In this document: piece after piece, positions 49,714 to 57,245 of the stretch | Numbering within the stretch: position 1 is the stretch's first letter | Layout of the letters: each line of letters begins with the position of its first letter | From: Variovorax ginsengisoli | GTDB lineage: Bacteria; Pseudomonadota; Gammaproteobacteria; Burkholderiales; Burkholderiaceae_C | Length of the DNA stretch: 64,000 nt | Assembly: GCF_030486595.1 (NCBI RefSeq) | Contig: NZ_JAUJZH010000004.1 | Span: forward strand, 246,184-310,183 | Direction of reading: 5' to 3' | Made by a program: the position numbers and the translations under genes | The notes under the pieces: model-generated | Database searches by the model: none | What the model was told of the DNA's origin: nothing | What the model saw: the letters and a program-made list of their open reading frames with translations, nothing else

Positions 49714-49992
49714 TTACTTCTTCTGGACTTTCTTGTCCGCGGGGTGCCCCTTGAACGTGCGCGTGAGCGCAAATTCGCCGAGCTTGTGGCCGACCATCTG
49801 GTCGGTGATGTACACGGGCACGTGCTGCTTGCCGTTGTGCACGGCAATGGTCAGGCCGATGAACTCGGGCAGGACCATCGAGCGACGCGACCAGGTCTTG
49901 ATCGGCTTCTTGTCCTTGGTCGTCACGGCCTTGTCGGCCTTGGCCACGAGGTGGTGGTCGACGAACGGACCCTTTTTGAGAGAGCGAGTCAT
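49714..49992 (-). CDS. rpsS: Ribosomal protein S19
   Basis: A 92-residue small-subunit head protein. '[21 protein letters not shown]' and '[20 protein letters not shown]' are the family signatures. Normal length and place. Confidence 0.98.
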   Translation of the reverse strand: MTRSLKKGPFVDHHLVAKADKAVTTKDKKPIKTWSRRSMVLPEFIGLTIAVHNGKQHVPVYITDQMVGHKLGEFALTRTFKGHPADKKVQKK

Positions 49993-50002
49993 GTGCTAAC
50001 CC

Positions 50003-50827
50003 TTACTTCTTGCGACGCGACACGATGAAGACTTGCGTGCGCTTGTTGTTACGGGTGCGATAACCCTTGGTCAGATTGCCCCATGGGTCGACAGGATGAC
50101 GGCCTTCGCCGGTCTTGCCTTCGCCGCCACCGTGCGGGTGGTCGACCGGGTTCATCACCACGCCGCGAACGGTCGGGCGGATACCCATCCAGCGCTTCAC
50201 ACCGGCCTTGCCGAGCTGGCGCAGGCTGTGTTCTTCGTTGGCGACTTCACCGATGGTGGCGCGGCATTCGACGTGCACGCGGCGCACTTCACCCGAGCGC
50301 ATGCGGACTTGGGCGTAGACGCCTTCGCGGGCCAGCAGCGTTGCGGAGGTACCAGCCGAGCGAGCGATCTGCGCGCCCTTGCCGGGTTGCAGTTCGATGC
50401 AGTGGATGGTCGAGCCGACCGGGATGTTGCGGATCGGCAGCGTGTTGCCGGCGCGGATCGGGGCTTCCGAACCGCTCAGCAGCGTTGCACCGGCTTCAAG
50501 ACCGCGCGGGGCGATGATGTAGCGGCGTTCGCCGTCGGCGTAGCACACGAGCGCGATGTGGGCGGTGCGGTTCGGGTCGTACTCGATGCGTTCGACCTTG
50601 GCCGGGATGCCGTCCTTGTTGCGCACGAAGTCCACCACGCGGTAGTGGTGCTTGTGGCCACCACCCTTGTGACGGGTCGTGATGTGACCGTTGTTGTTGC
50701 GGCCGGCCTTCTGGAATTGCGGTTCCAGCAGGGGGGCGTGAGGAGCACCCTTGTACAGGTGGTCCCGCGAGATCTTCACCGCGCCGCGTTGGCCCGGCGA
50801 AGTGGGTTTCATCTTGATGACGGCCAT
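50003..50827 (-). CDS. rplB: Ribosomal protein L2
   Basis: A 274-residue L2, needed for subunit association and peptidyl transfer. '[17 protein letters not shown]' and '[21 protein letters not shown]' (the conserved His-rich region) are diagnostic. Normal length; 11 bases upstream of rpsS. Confidence 0.98.
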   Translation of the reverse strand: MAVIKMKPTSPGQRGAVKISRDHLYKGAPHAPLLEPQFQKAGRNNNGHITTRHKGGGHKHHYRVVDFVRNKDGIPAKVERIEYDPNRTAHIALVCYADGERRYIIAPRGLEAGATLLSGSEAPIRAGNTLPIRNIPVGSTIHCIELQPGKGAQIARSAGTSATLLAREGVYAQVRMRSGEVRRVHVECRATIGEVANEEHSLRQLGKAGVKRWMGIRPTVRGVVMNPVDHPHGGGEGKTGEGRHPVDPWGNLTKGYRTRNNKRTQVFIVSRRKK

Positions 50828-50829
50828 GA

Positions 50830-51165
50830 TTAAGCGCCTTCCCCGACGAGGTTGAGCTCTTGACCAGCCTTCAGCGTGACATAGGCCTTGCGAACGTTGT
50901 CGCGGCGACCCATGGACTTGCCGAAGCGCTTGGACTTGCCCTTGGTATTGAGCACCGACACGCCCTTGACTTCGACCTTGAACATCAGTTCAACAGCGGC
51001 CTTGATCTCAGGCTTGGTGGCGTCCTGCAGCACCTTGAAGGTGACGGCGTTGGACTTCTCGCCGACCATCGTGGCCTTTTCGGACACGACCGGGGCGACC
51101 AGCACGTTCATCAGGCGACCTTCGTCGAACTGACGCTGCTTGGGCGTAGGGTTCATGCGGCTCAT
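50830..51165 (-). CDS. rplW: Ribosomal protein L23
   Basis: A 111-residue L23 at the tunnel exit, binding trigger factor and SRP. '[22 protein letters not shown]' and '[21 protein letters not shown]' fit the family. The first Met (51165) overlaps the rplD stop by four bases; another Met 18 residues in ('[13 protein letters not shown]') is closer to the normal family length of about 95-100. Confidence 0.95.
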   Translation of the reverse strand: MSRMNPTPKQRQFDEGRLMNVLVAPVVSEKATMVGEKSNAVTFKVLQDATKPEIKAAVELMFKVEVKGVSVLNTKGKSKRFGKSMGRRDNVRKAYVTLKAGQELNLVGEGA

Positions 51166-51782
51166 GCGAACATCTCCTTGAGCTTGTCGACCGCACCCTT
51201 GGTGACCAGCACCTTCTTGTAGTGGACCAGCGACACCGGATCGGCGTAGCGCGGCTCGACCACGAGCACGTTGACGAGATTGCGCGAGGCCAGGTACAGG
51301 TTCTCGTCGACTTCTTCGGCGATCACGAGCACGGACTCGAGGTTCATCGCCTTGAACTTGGCGGCCAGCGCCTTGGTCTTGGGCGAATCGACGGTCAACG
51401 AATCGACCACGGCCAGACGGCCTTCGCGAGCGAGCTGCGAGAAGATCGACGCCATGCCGGCGCGGTACATCTTCTTGTTGATCTTCTGCGAGAAGTTTTC
51501 GTCAGGCATGTTCGGGAAGATCCGGCCACCCCCGCGCCACAGCGGCGAGGACGTCATACCGGCACGGGCGCGGCCCGTTCCCTTTTGCTTGAAAGGCTTC
51601 TTGGTCGAGTGCTTGACCTGCTCGCGGTCCTTCTGGGCGCGCGTGCCTTGGCGGGCGTTGGCCTGGAATGCGACGACGATCTGGTGGACCAGGTCTTCGT
51701 TGTAGTCACGGCCGAACACGGTCTCGGGGGCGTCGTACTTCGACGCGGCCTGGCCTTGTTCGTTCAGGAGTTCGAGTTCCAT
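51162..51782 (-). CDS. rplD: Ribosomal protein L4
   Basis: A 206-residue L4 with the extended tunnel loop '[22 protein letters not shown]'. In E. coli L4 also represses the S10 operon by acting on the leader of rpsJ. Here rpsJ is on a separate transcript about 11 kb away, so autogenous control of rplC-rpsQ must use another leader or be lost. The start overlaps the rplC stop (TAATG). Confidence 0.97.
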   Translation of the reverse strand: MELELLNEQGQAASKYDAPETVFGRDYNEDLVHQIVVAFQANARQGTRAQKDREQVKHSTKKPFKQKGTGRARAGMTSSPLWRGGGRIFPNMPDENFSQKINKKMYRAGMASIFSQLAREGRLAVVDSLTVDSPKTKALAAKFKAMNLESVLVIAEEVDENLYLASRNLVNVLVVEPRYADPVSLVHYKKVLVTKGAVDKLKEMFA

Positions 51783-52462
51783 TACTTGGCTCCTTCAGCG
51801 GCTTGCGGCTTGGCCTTGACGGCCGGACGCACGGTGACGAAGCCACCCTTCGAGCCGGGGATCGCGCCCTTGATCAGGAGCAGCTGACGTGCTTCGTCGA
51901 TGCGGATCACGTCGAGGTTCTGGGTCGTCACGGTGACGTCGCCGAGGTGGCCCGTCATGCGCTTGCCGGGGAACACGCGACCGGGATCCTGCGCCATGCC
52001 GATCGAGCCGGGGACATTGTGCGAACGGCTGTTACCGTGCGATGCCCGCTGCGACGACATGTTGTGGCGCTTGATCGTGCCAGCGTAGCCCTTGCCGATC
52101 GAGGTGCCTTGCACGTCGACCTTCTGGCCCACCGCGAACACGCTGGCCGCGGCGATGACGCCACCGGCCTTGTGCTGACCGGCCGTATCGGCGGTCACGC
52201 GGAATTCCTGGATGATTTCACCGGCTTCGACACCCGCCTTGGCGAGGTGGCCTGCTGCCGGCTTGGTCACGCGCGATGCTTTGCGCGAACCGAACGTCAC
52301 TTGCAGGGCGACGTAGCCATCGGTCTCTTGGGTTTTGATCTGGGTCACGCGGTTGTTGGACACATCCACCACCGTGACAGGAACTGCGTCCCCGTCATCG
52401 GTGAAGAGACGCATCATCCCCACCTTGCGGCCCAGCAACCCGAGGGAGTTGCTCAGACTCAT
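51782..52462 (-). CDS. rplC: Ribosomal protein L3
   Basis: A 226-residue L3, an early-assembly 50S protein. '[21 protein letters not shown]' and '[20 protein letters not shown]' (the extended central loop) are diagnostic, with the loop that is a site of post-translational methylation in other bacteria. The frame runs upstream, but Met 52462 follows a good ribosome site (GGAG) and is the invariant start. It is the first gene of its transcript, with its own promoter. Confidence 0.97.
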   Translation of the reverse strand: MSLSNSLGLLGRKVGMMRLFTDDGDAVPVTVVDVSNNRVTQIKTQETDGYVALQVTFGSRKASRVTKPAAGHLAKAGVEAGEIIQEFRVTADTAGQHKAGGVIAAASVFAVGQKVDVQGTSIGKGYAGTIKRHNMSSQRASHGNSRSHNVPGSIGMAQDPGRVFPGKRMTGHLGDVTVTTQNLDVIRIDEARQLLLIKGAIPGSKGGFVTVRPAVKAKPQAAEGAK

Positions 52463-52622
52463 TTGTTTTCTCCAAAAATGGAAGTCCTCTTCCGCCGCTG
52501 CCACTTCAATTGGCGACAGCGTTGGGCCGGCGACGAACGTTGGCCCACGAAAGAGGGTTGGTAAAGTTTCTGCACTCTGCTCCAACAAGCGCCAAGAAGA
52601 CGCAAGTTAGGCAGAGCCGAAG

Positions 52623-52652
52623 ATTATAGCCCGCGAACGGGAGAGGACGCAA
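52623..52652 (-). promoter_or_regulatory. Predicted promoter of the rplC-rpsQ operon
   Basis: On the minus strand TTGCGT (52647-52652) and a perfect TATAAT (52623-52628) are separated by 18 bases. Transcription would begin near 52616, giving a leader of about 150 bases before rplC. This is the promoter that lets the operon run without rpsJ. The leader has short inverted repeats but I did not find a convincing L4-type hairpin. Confidence 0.7.
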
Positions 52653-52679
52653 GAGGGGCCGGCGCAGGCCCCAGGCGCC

Positions 52680-53165
52680 CTACTTCACCTGCATCGGCAG
52701 GATCTTTTCGCCGTCGGTCGACTGCTTGAGCGCCCCGCTGGCCGGCATGGTGGCCGACGGCTTGCCCACGGACACCGGGATCGACGTGGCGCTGGTCGCA
52801 CCGCCCTGGGTCGTGAAGACGTTCAGGTAACCGATGCCAGTGGCGGCCGGCAACACCTCGACGGTCCAGGTGGTGGCCTGCCCCGCCGGCAGGCTGCGGG
52901 TGGTTTCGATGCCTGCGAGCGCCAGGCCGCCCTCGGTCGCGATCCGGACCGTGGCGCCAGCGGCGGCGATGCCGTCGAAGCCGAGCACCACCGCCACCGG
53001 ACGGCCGGCCTCGGGCGTGCCGTCGACCCGGTACTGGACCTGGACGCCGGATCCGTTGGACTTCATCGGCGCGGTGGTCATGGCCTTGCCGGCCGGACCG
53101 GCCGCGCTCGCGGCCAAAGGCAGGGCCAGCGCCAGGGCGCAGGCCAGGGCCGCTGCGGTTTTCAC
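52680..53165 (-). CDS. Small secreted protein downstream of the metallopeptidase
   Basis: A 161-residue exported protein. Its GTG start (53165) overlaps the metallopeptidase stop as GTGA and directly begins a clean Sec signal, 'VKTAAALACALALALPLAASAA'; an ATG seven codons earlier (53186) is the alternative. The mature part ('VQVQYRVDGTPEAGRPVAVVLGF' and 'GGLALAGIETTRSLPAGQATTW') looks like a single Ig-like or beta-sandwich domain with no cysteine. It is probably made and exported together with the metallopeptidase and might bind it or its product. No family recognised. Confidence 0.7.
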   Translation of the reverse strand: MKTAAALACALALALPLAASAAGPAGKAMTTAPMKSNGSGVQVQYRVDGTPEAGRPVAVVLGFDGIAAAGATVRIATEGGLALAGIETTRSLPAGQATTWTVEVLPAATGIGYLNVFTTQGGATSATSIPVSVGKPSATMPASGALKQSTDGEKILPMQVK

Positions 53166-54745
53166 TGGATGCTGACGTTGAAACATGTGTTGGCCGAGGA
53201 GTTGTTGTAGTCGTTGATCACCAGAACGTTGTCGCCGGCCGGCAGGCTGACCGACTTGGTCTCGCTGGCGCCGAATCCCTGGCTTTCGTCGACCTGGCGC
53301 CCGGCGTAGACCGCGAAATCCGGATCGGCAGCGGCCGGACCGGAGACCGTGATCGTGTGGGTTCCGGCGCTCGGCAATGAAAAGCGCAGGTAGACGTAGC
53401 TGCCGAGCTTGTTGCCGGTGCCCGCGGCGTTGGTGACGCAGGCCGGGGTCGAGCCGCCGACGGTGGCCGGCCGGTACATCGGCAGCACGCCGGCGACAGC
53501 GCCATCGTTCGTTTCGTTGACGCCGAAGGGATCGTTCGCGGCGGCGCTGATCTGCTCGCCGGACAGCAGGCCGGTCAGCACCGAGACGCTGCCCGGGGCC
53601 GCGAGCCCGAAGGCGGCAGTGAACGGATGGATCGAGGTGACGGCCACGCCGTTCTTGAACGCCGCGCTGGTCAGCGTGTCGTTGATCGGCTTGAAGCCGA
53701 CCTGGCTGTTCAGGCGCCAGAGGATCGAATGAACGGAGGCTTCGCGGAACCACCCGGGGCCGGCGACACCGCTGGCCGTCAGGTCGATGTTGGCGCCCTG
53801 CCCCTGGCCCTGGCCGACCGCATCGGTGTAGTTGTTGCGCGCCAGCGCGATGCCCGACCAGGCGTTGCCCCACCCTTCGGAGAAGGCCGCACGCCGGTCG
53901 AGCTTGTCGGTCAGGGCATGGCTGCCGCCCGGCGAGTCGTCGCGGCTGAAGGCCGACTGGTAGTAGTGCCCCCATTCATGGGCGATGACCGAGGCGTCGT
54001 ATTCGTCGGTATCGACGTTTTCCTTGCCCAGCACGTAGATGGCCCGGGCGCCGTTGCTCATCGTGAACGAGGTGGTGCCGATCTGCCCGAGTGCAGGATT
54101 GCCGACCGCCGGCACGTTGTTGGCACTCCAGTAGAGCTTCAGCGCCGGAAAGGAGGTGGCGGGCGCGACCGACAGCATCTTGGCCTGCGCCGCGTAGACG
54201 GTGTCGAGCACCGCGAACGGCGCGGCCACCCGGGTCGAGGCATAGCGGCTGCCGTCCCAGCCGGACGGCGCCTGGACGTCACGCGTGATGGCCGCGGTGC
54301 CAGTGGAGAACGCCGGCGTCTCGAGCGCGAAGATGGCATCGGACTGCGTGTTGTCGCGCACCGTCACATCCCAGGTGGCGCCCGACCCGCCCTGGGTCAT
54401 CTGCGCCTTGATGCGGACCAGCACCTGGATGCTTGCGGGCAGGCTGACCGAATAGGCGCCGTTGGCATCGGTCGTCGCAGTCGCGATCACCGCCGCGGAG
54501 GCGCCGTTGACGATCTCGACGCTGGCGCCGCGGATCGGCTTGGGCGCAGCCTGACCATAGGCCAACGCCCCATTGGGGTTGGGAATCGACACATAGGTCG
54601 CCGTGCCGCTCAGCGTGACCGTGCTCGCGGCTGGAAACCCGACGAAGCCTCCTCCGCCACCCCCACCACCACCACCACCACCGCAGGCCGCGAGCATCGC
54701 CACCGCCATCACTGCCACGCTTCGCCTTGCCCACACTGCCTGCAT
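53162..54745 (-). CDS. Putative zinc-metallopeptidase lipoprotein
   Basis: A 527-residue envelope protein. A lipoprotein signal ends at Cys21 ('VAMLAAC'), followed by 12 consecutive glycines (residues 22-33). A carboxypeptidase-like beta domain ('ASVEIVNGASAAVIATATTD' and 'ANGAYSVSLPAS', about 70-115) precedes the catalytic domain with 'VIAHEWGHYYQS' (His256, Glu257, His260) and 'AAFSEGWGN', whose Glu290 is a plausible third zinc ligand as in gluzincins. The C-terminal ~110 residues resemble a PPC-type secreted domain ('GTHTITVSGPAAADPDFAVY'). Substrate unknown. It is co-translated with the small secreted protein and lies 146 bases downstream of the response regulator gene. Confidence 0.75.
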   Translation of the reverse strand: MQAVWARRSVAVMAVAMLAACGGGGGGGGGGGGFVGFPAASTVTLSGTATYVSIPNPNGALAYGQAAPKPIRGASVEIVNGASAAVIATATTDANGAYSVSLPASIQVLVRIKAQMTQGGSGATWDVTVRDNTQSDAIFALETPAFSTGTAAITRDVQAPSGWDGSRYASTRVAAPFAVLDTVYAAQAKMLSVAPATSFPALKLYWSANNVPAVGNPALGQIGTTSFTMSNGARAIYVLGKENVDTDEYDASVIAHEWGHYYQSAFSRDDSPGGSHALTDKLDRRAAFSEGWGNAWSGIALARNNYTDAVGQGQGQGANIDLTASGVAGPGWFREASVHSILWRLNSQVGFKPINDTLTSAAFKNGVAVTSIHPFTAAFGLAAPGSVSVLTGLLSGEQISAAANDPFGVNETNDGAVAGVLPMYRPATVGGSTPACVTNAAGTGNKLGSYVYLRFSLPSAGTHTITVSGPAAADPDFAVYAGRQVDESQGFGASETKSVSLPAGDNVLVINDYNNSSANTCFNVSIQ

Positions 54746-54756
54746 TCGGAACTCCC

Positions 54757-54800
54757 TGATGGAATTTTCGACTGATCTTCCATCAATATCCGAAAATTCC
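54757..54800 (-). promoter_or_regulatory. Competing hairpins in the metallopeptidase leader
   Basis: Two inverted repeats share bases and cannot form together. A: a perfect ten-base pair, GGAATTTTCG (54761-54770) with CGAAAATTCC (54791-54800). B: an eight-base pair, TGATGGAA (54757-54764) with TTCCATCA (54778-54785). B ends one base before the GGGAG ribosome binding region of the minus-strand gene. Switching between A and B could affect translation or stability; alternatively A is a dimer operator. Confidence 0.4.
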
Positions 54801-54852
54801 TAATTCACATTCCTCCTGATCCTATCAAATTTCAGCCTTTTCTGGTTTTTTA

Positions 54853-54870
54853 GACACTTTTCGACACTTT
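54853..54870. promoter_or_regulatory. Tandem GACACTTT repeats upstream of the metallopeptidase gene
   Basis: GACACTTT occurs at 54853-54860 and again at 54863-54870, a 10-base period, in an AT-rich 146-base gap. On the minus strand a TTGATA (54823-54828) that could be a -35 box lies about 25 bases downstream. The ACAC core resembles the ACRC cores of the repeats before the TPR and diiron genes, so the same OmpR-type regulator may bind here. Confidence 0.4.
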
Positions 54871-54891
54871 TTCACTCAAATTCTTTGTTCG

Positions 54892-55617
54892 CTAGCCGTC
54901 CGGCACGAACATGTAGCCGGCGTTGCGCACCGTGCGGATGCAGCGCGGCTCGCCGGCCGGCTCGGGTTCGACCTTGCGGCGCAGGCGTCCGATGCGGATA
55001 TCGATCGAGCGATCGAATGGCTCCCACTCGCGGTTGCGCGTGTGCATCAGCAACTGGTCGCGCGACAGCACGCGGTTCGGATTGGCGAGAAACACCCGAA
55101 GCAGTTCGTACTCCATCGCGGTCATGGCCACTTCCGCGCCGTCGGACTCGAACAGGCGGCGGGCGTCGATGTCGAGCTCGCAGCGGCCGAAACGCTGCCG
55201 CGCCCCCTTGGGCGCTGCCGGCGGCGGGGCTTCCGCCGGGGGCTTGGCCTGCAGCCGGCGCAACACGCTCTTCACCCGCGCCAGCAGCTCGCGCGGATCG
55301 AAAGGCTTGGCGATGTAGTCGTCGGCCCCGAGTTCCAGCCCGACCACCCGGTCGATCACGTCACCCGAGGCCGTGACCATGATGATGCCGAGGTCGTAGT
55401 GCTCGCGCAGGTACCTGGCCAGGCTGAGGCCGTCCTCGCCCGGCAGGCGGATATCGAGCAGCACGGCGTCGGGCAGCTCGCGCTCGATGCGCTCGCGCAT
55501 CTCGGCACCGCTGCCGGCCTCGGCGACGCGGAAGGCATGGTCTTCGAGGTACTCGCGCAGCATCGCGCGCACCGACGGATCATCGTCGACGATCAGCAGA
55601 CGGGCGGTCGCGTCCAT
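54892..55617 (-). CDS. Response regulator, OmpR family
   Basis: A 241-residue regulator. Receiver acidic pocket 'LLIVDDDPSVRAML' and phospho-acceptor Asp55 in 'AVLLDIRLPGEDG'; 'IIMVTASG' and 'YIAKPFDPRELLARV' complete the domain. A Pro/Ala-rich linker (residues about 125-145) leads to the winged helix, 'MTAMEYELLRVFLANPNRVLS' and 'FDRSIDIRIGRLRRKVEP'. The receiver resembles TorR/OmpR types. No histidine kinase gene is next to it; a hybrid kinase lies 4 kb away. Met 55617 is chosen because it opens 'MDATARLLIVDDD'. Divergent from the TPR gene, with a tandem repeat site in the 113-base gap. Confidence 0.9.
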   Translation of the reverse strand: MDATARLLIVDDDPSVRAMLREYLEDHAFRVAEAGSGAEMRERIERELPDAVLLDIRLPGEDGLSLARYLREHYDLGIIMVTASGDVIDRVVGLELGADDYIAKPFDPRELLARVKSVLRRLQAKPPAEAPPPAAPKGARQRFGRCELDIDARRLFESDGAEVAMTAMEYELLRVFLANPNRVLSRDQLLMHTRNREWEPFDRSIDIRIGRLRRKVEPEPAGEPRCIRTVRNAGYMFVPDG

Positions 55618-55660
55618 GGCGCGATTCTGCGCCGAGGGGTCGCGATTGCACCAGTGGCGC

Positions 55661-55713
55661 GCTACGCAACGGCTACACGGCAGCACCCGGCGGATGCACG
55701 CCCGATACCAGCG
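55661..55713 (+). promoter_or_regulatory. Shared promoter element, copy 1 (before the TPR gene)
   Basis: The element begins with GCTACGCAACG repeated as GCTACACGGCA 11 bases later, followed by an identical GCGGATGCACG block and a GATACC that may be the -10 box. The copy at 57070-57122 aligns without gaps over all 53 bases, 41 identical. The 11-base direct repeat is the usual binding pattern of OmpR/PhoB-family regulators, and one such regulator is encoded next door on the other strand. Confidence 0.6.
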
Positions 55714-55730
55714 GCCCGCAAAGTGGCCCC

Positions 55731-57149
55731 ATGCAACGCACTCCGCACTCCGCCGCCGAGTTCGACGATGCCGCCGCCGCCGCGGCCTGCCGGCAGGCGC
55801 TCGAACTGCTGCATGCCGGGCAGGGAAATCCGCAGGCCGTCATCGAACCGGTGCTGCGGGCGCGGCCCGATTTCGCCGCCGCACACTGCCTGCGCGCGGC
55901 GGGCCTGGTGATGGCCTCCCGCGAGGACGCGTTGCCGGCGCTCGCCGCCACCTTGCAGACGGCCCGCGCGCACCTGGCGCGGGCCAGCGAGCGCGAACGC
56001 GCCCATTTCGCCGCCGCCCAGGCCTGGCTGGACAAGGACATGGCGCGATCGCTGCGCCTGTACGGCGAGATCGCCGCAGCCGACCCGAAAGACACGCTGG
56101 CGCTGCGCGTGGCCCATTTCGGAGATCTCCAGTTCGGCCGCACCGAGTGGCTGCGCGCGCGCATCGTCGCGGCCCTGCGGCACTGGCACCCCGACGAGCC
56201 CGGCTACGGCCACATGCTGGCGATGTACGCCTTCGGCTTGGCCGAGACGGCCGACCCGGTGTCGGCCGACGCGGTCGGGCGCGAGGCGCTGCGCCTCGAG
56301 CCCCGCCAGTGCGGTGCGGTGCACGCCGTGGCGCATGCGCTCGAGATGCAGGGGCGCAGCGCCGACGGCGCCGCCTGGCTCGACCACACGCGCGGCGTCT
56401 GGTCCGACAGCCCCGCCTTCGCCACCCACCTGTCCTGGCACGAATCGCTGTTCCGCCTCGACCAGGGCGATCTCGGCGCGGTGCTGGGCATCCTCGACCG
56501 CCGGCTGATGGACTGCCGCGATCCGGACACCGCCACCCTGGTCGACAGCTCGGCCCTGTTGTGGCGCCTGCACCTGCGGGGCCAGGACGTGTCGGACCGC
56601 TGGCAACGGGTCGCCGACGCCTGGGAGGATCGCGCCAGCACCGGCCTGCGGCCCTTCAACGACGTGCACGCCATGCTCGCCTTCGTCGCCACGCAGCGCT
56701 GGGCCAGCGCCCGCCGCCTGCTCGACACGCTGCGCGACTGCGCGCGCAAGGCGCCGGACCTGCGGCGGGCCGTGCATGACGCAGCGTTGCCGGTGTGCGA
56801 GGCCTTCATCGCCTTCGGTCGGCAGCGCTATGCGGCCGCCGCACGGCAGCTGCAGGCCCAGCAGCGGCTGGCGCGCGGTTGCGGCGGCAGCCGCGCGCAG
56901 TGCGACCTGCTGCACCTGACCTGGCTCGAAGCGGCCCTGCGCAGCCACCAGCCGGCACTGGCGCAGCGCCTGCTCGGCGAGCGCGTCGCCAGCCGGCCGC
57001 AAAGCCCCTTCAACGCCCGCCTGCGCGAACGCGTGGCACAGGCGCTGTCGCGGCCGCTCTCGCGGGCCCGCTACACAACGGCGACACAACCGCGATCCGC
57101 GGATGCACGGCGGATACCGGCGCCGACCAGACTGCCTGCCATGCCTTGA
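55731..57149 (+). CDS. TPR-repeat protein, TTC38-like
   Basis: A 472-residue, all-helical soluble protein similar to tetratricopeptide repeat protein 38. The conserved stretch is 'GYGHMLAMYAFGLAETADPV' and 'GAVHAVAHALEMQGRSADGAAWLDH', with 'FATHLSWHESLFRLDQGDLGAVLGILD' split across the following TPR. The His-rich helices (HAVAHALE, HLSWHES) are a mark of the family. No signal peptide. The role in bacteria is unknown; TPR proteins usually mediate protein contacts. Its promoter shares a 53-base element with the following diiron gene, so both probably belong to one regulon. Confidence 0.78.
   Translation: MQRTPHSAAEFDDAAAAAACRQALELLHAGQGNPQAVIEPVLRARPDFAAAHCLRAAGLVMASREDALPALAATLQTARAHLARASERERAHFAAAQAWLDKDMARSLRLYGEIAAADPKDTLALRVAHFGDLQFGRTEWLRARIVAALRHWHPDEPGYGHMLAMYAFGLAETADPVSADAVGREALRLEPRQCGAVHAVAHALEMQGRSADGAAWLDHTRGVWSDSPAFATHLSWHESLFRLDQGDLGAVLGILDRRLMDCRDPDTATLVDSSALLWRLHLRGQDVSDRWQRVADAWEDRASTGLRPFNDVHAMLAFVATQRWASARRLLDTLRDCARKAPDLRRAVHDAALPVCEAFIAFGRQRYAAAARQLQAQQRLARGCGGSRAQCDLLHLTWLEAALRSHQPALAQRLLGERVASRPQSPFNARLRERVAQALSRPLSRARYTTATQPRSADARRIPAPTRLPAMP
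57070..57122 (+). promoter_or_regulatory. Shared promoter element, copy 2 (before the diiron gene)
   Basis: Lies at the 3' end of the TPR gene. GCTACACAACG is followed after 11 bases by GCGACACAACC, then the GCGGATGCACG block and a GATACC. It matches copy 1 (55661-55713) at 41 of 53 positions without a gap, although one copy is intergenic and the other mostly within a coding region. The diiron start is 123 bases downstream. Confidence 0.6.
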
Positions 57150-57245
57150 CCCGGCGGCGCCGAAGCGCACCGGGCCGGCATGGCCCCCGGGCCGACACGC
57201 GGCAGGGCACCGCCCCGCCATTTCCATCAGCAAAGGAGCATCACC

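Noticed and set aside
52680..53975. Extension of the small secreted protein to a 431-residue form.
   Set aside because: The upstream part is in another frame of the metallopeptidase gene and low-complexity; the signal peptide begins only at the GTG or ATG near 53165-53186.
54645..54685. The CCA triplet tract as a CRISPR or phase-variable switch.
   Set aside because: There are no spacers, and triplet changes do not shift the frame, so no on/off switching follows.
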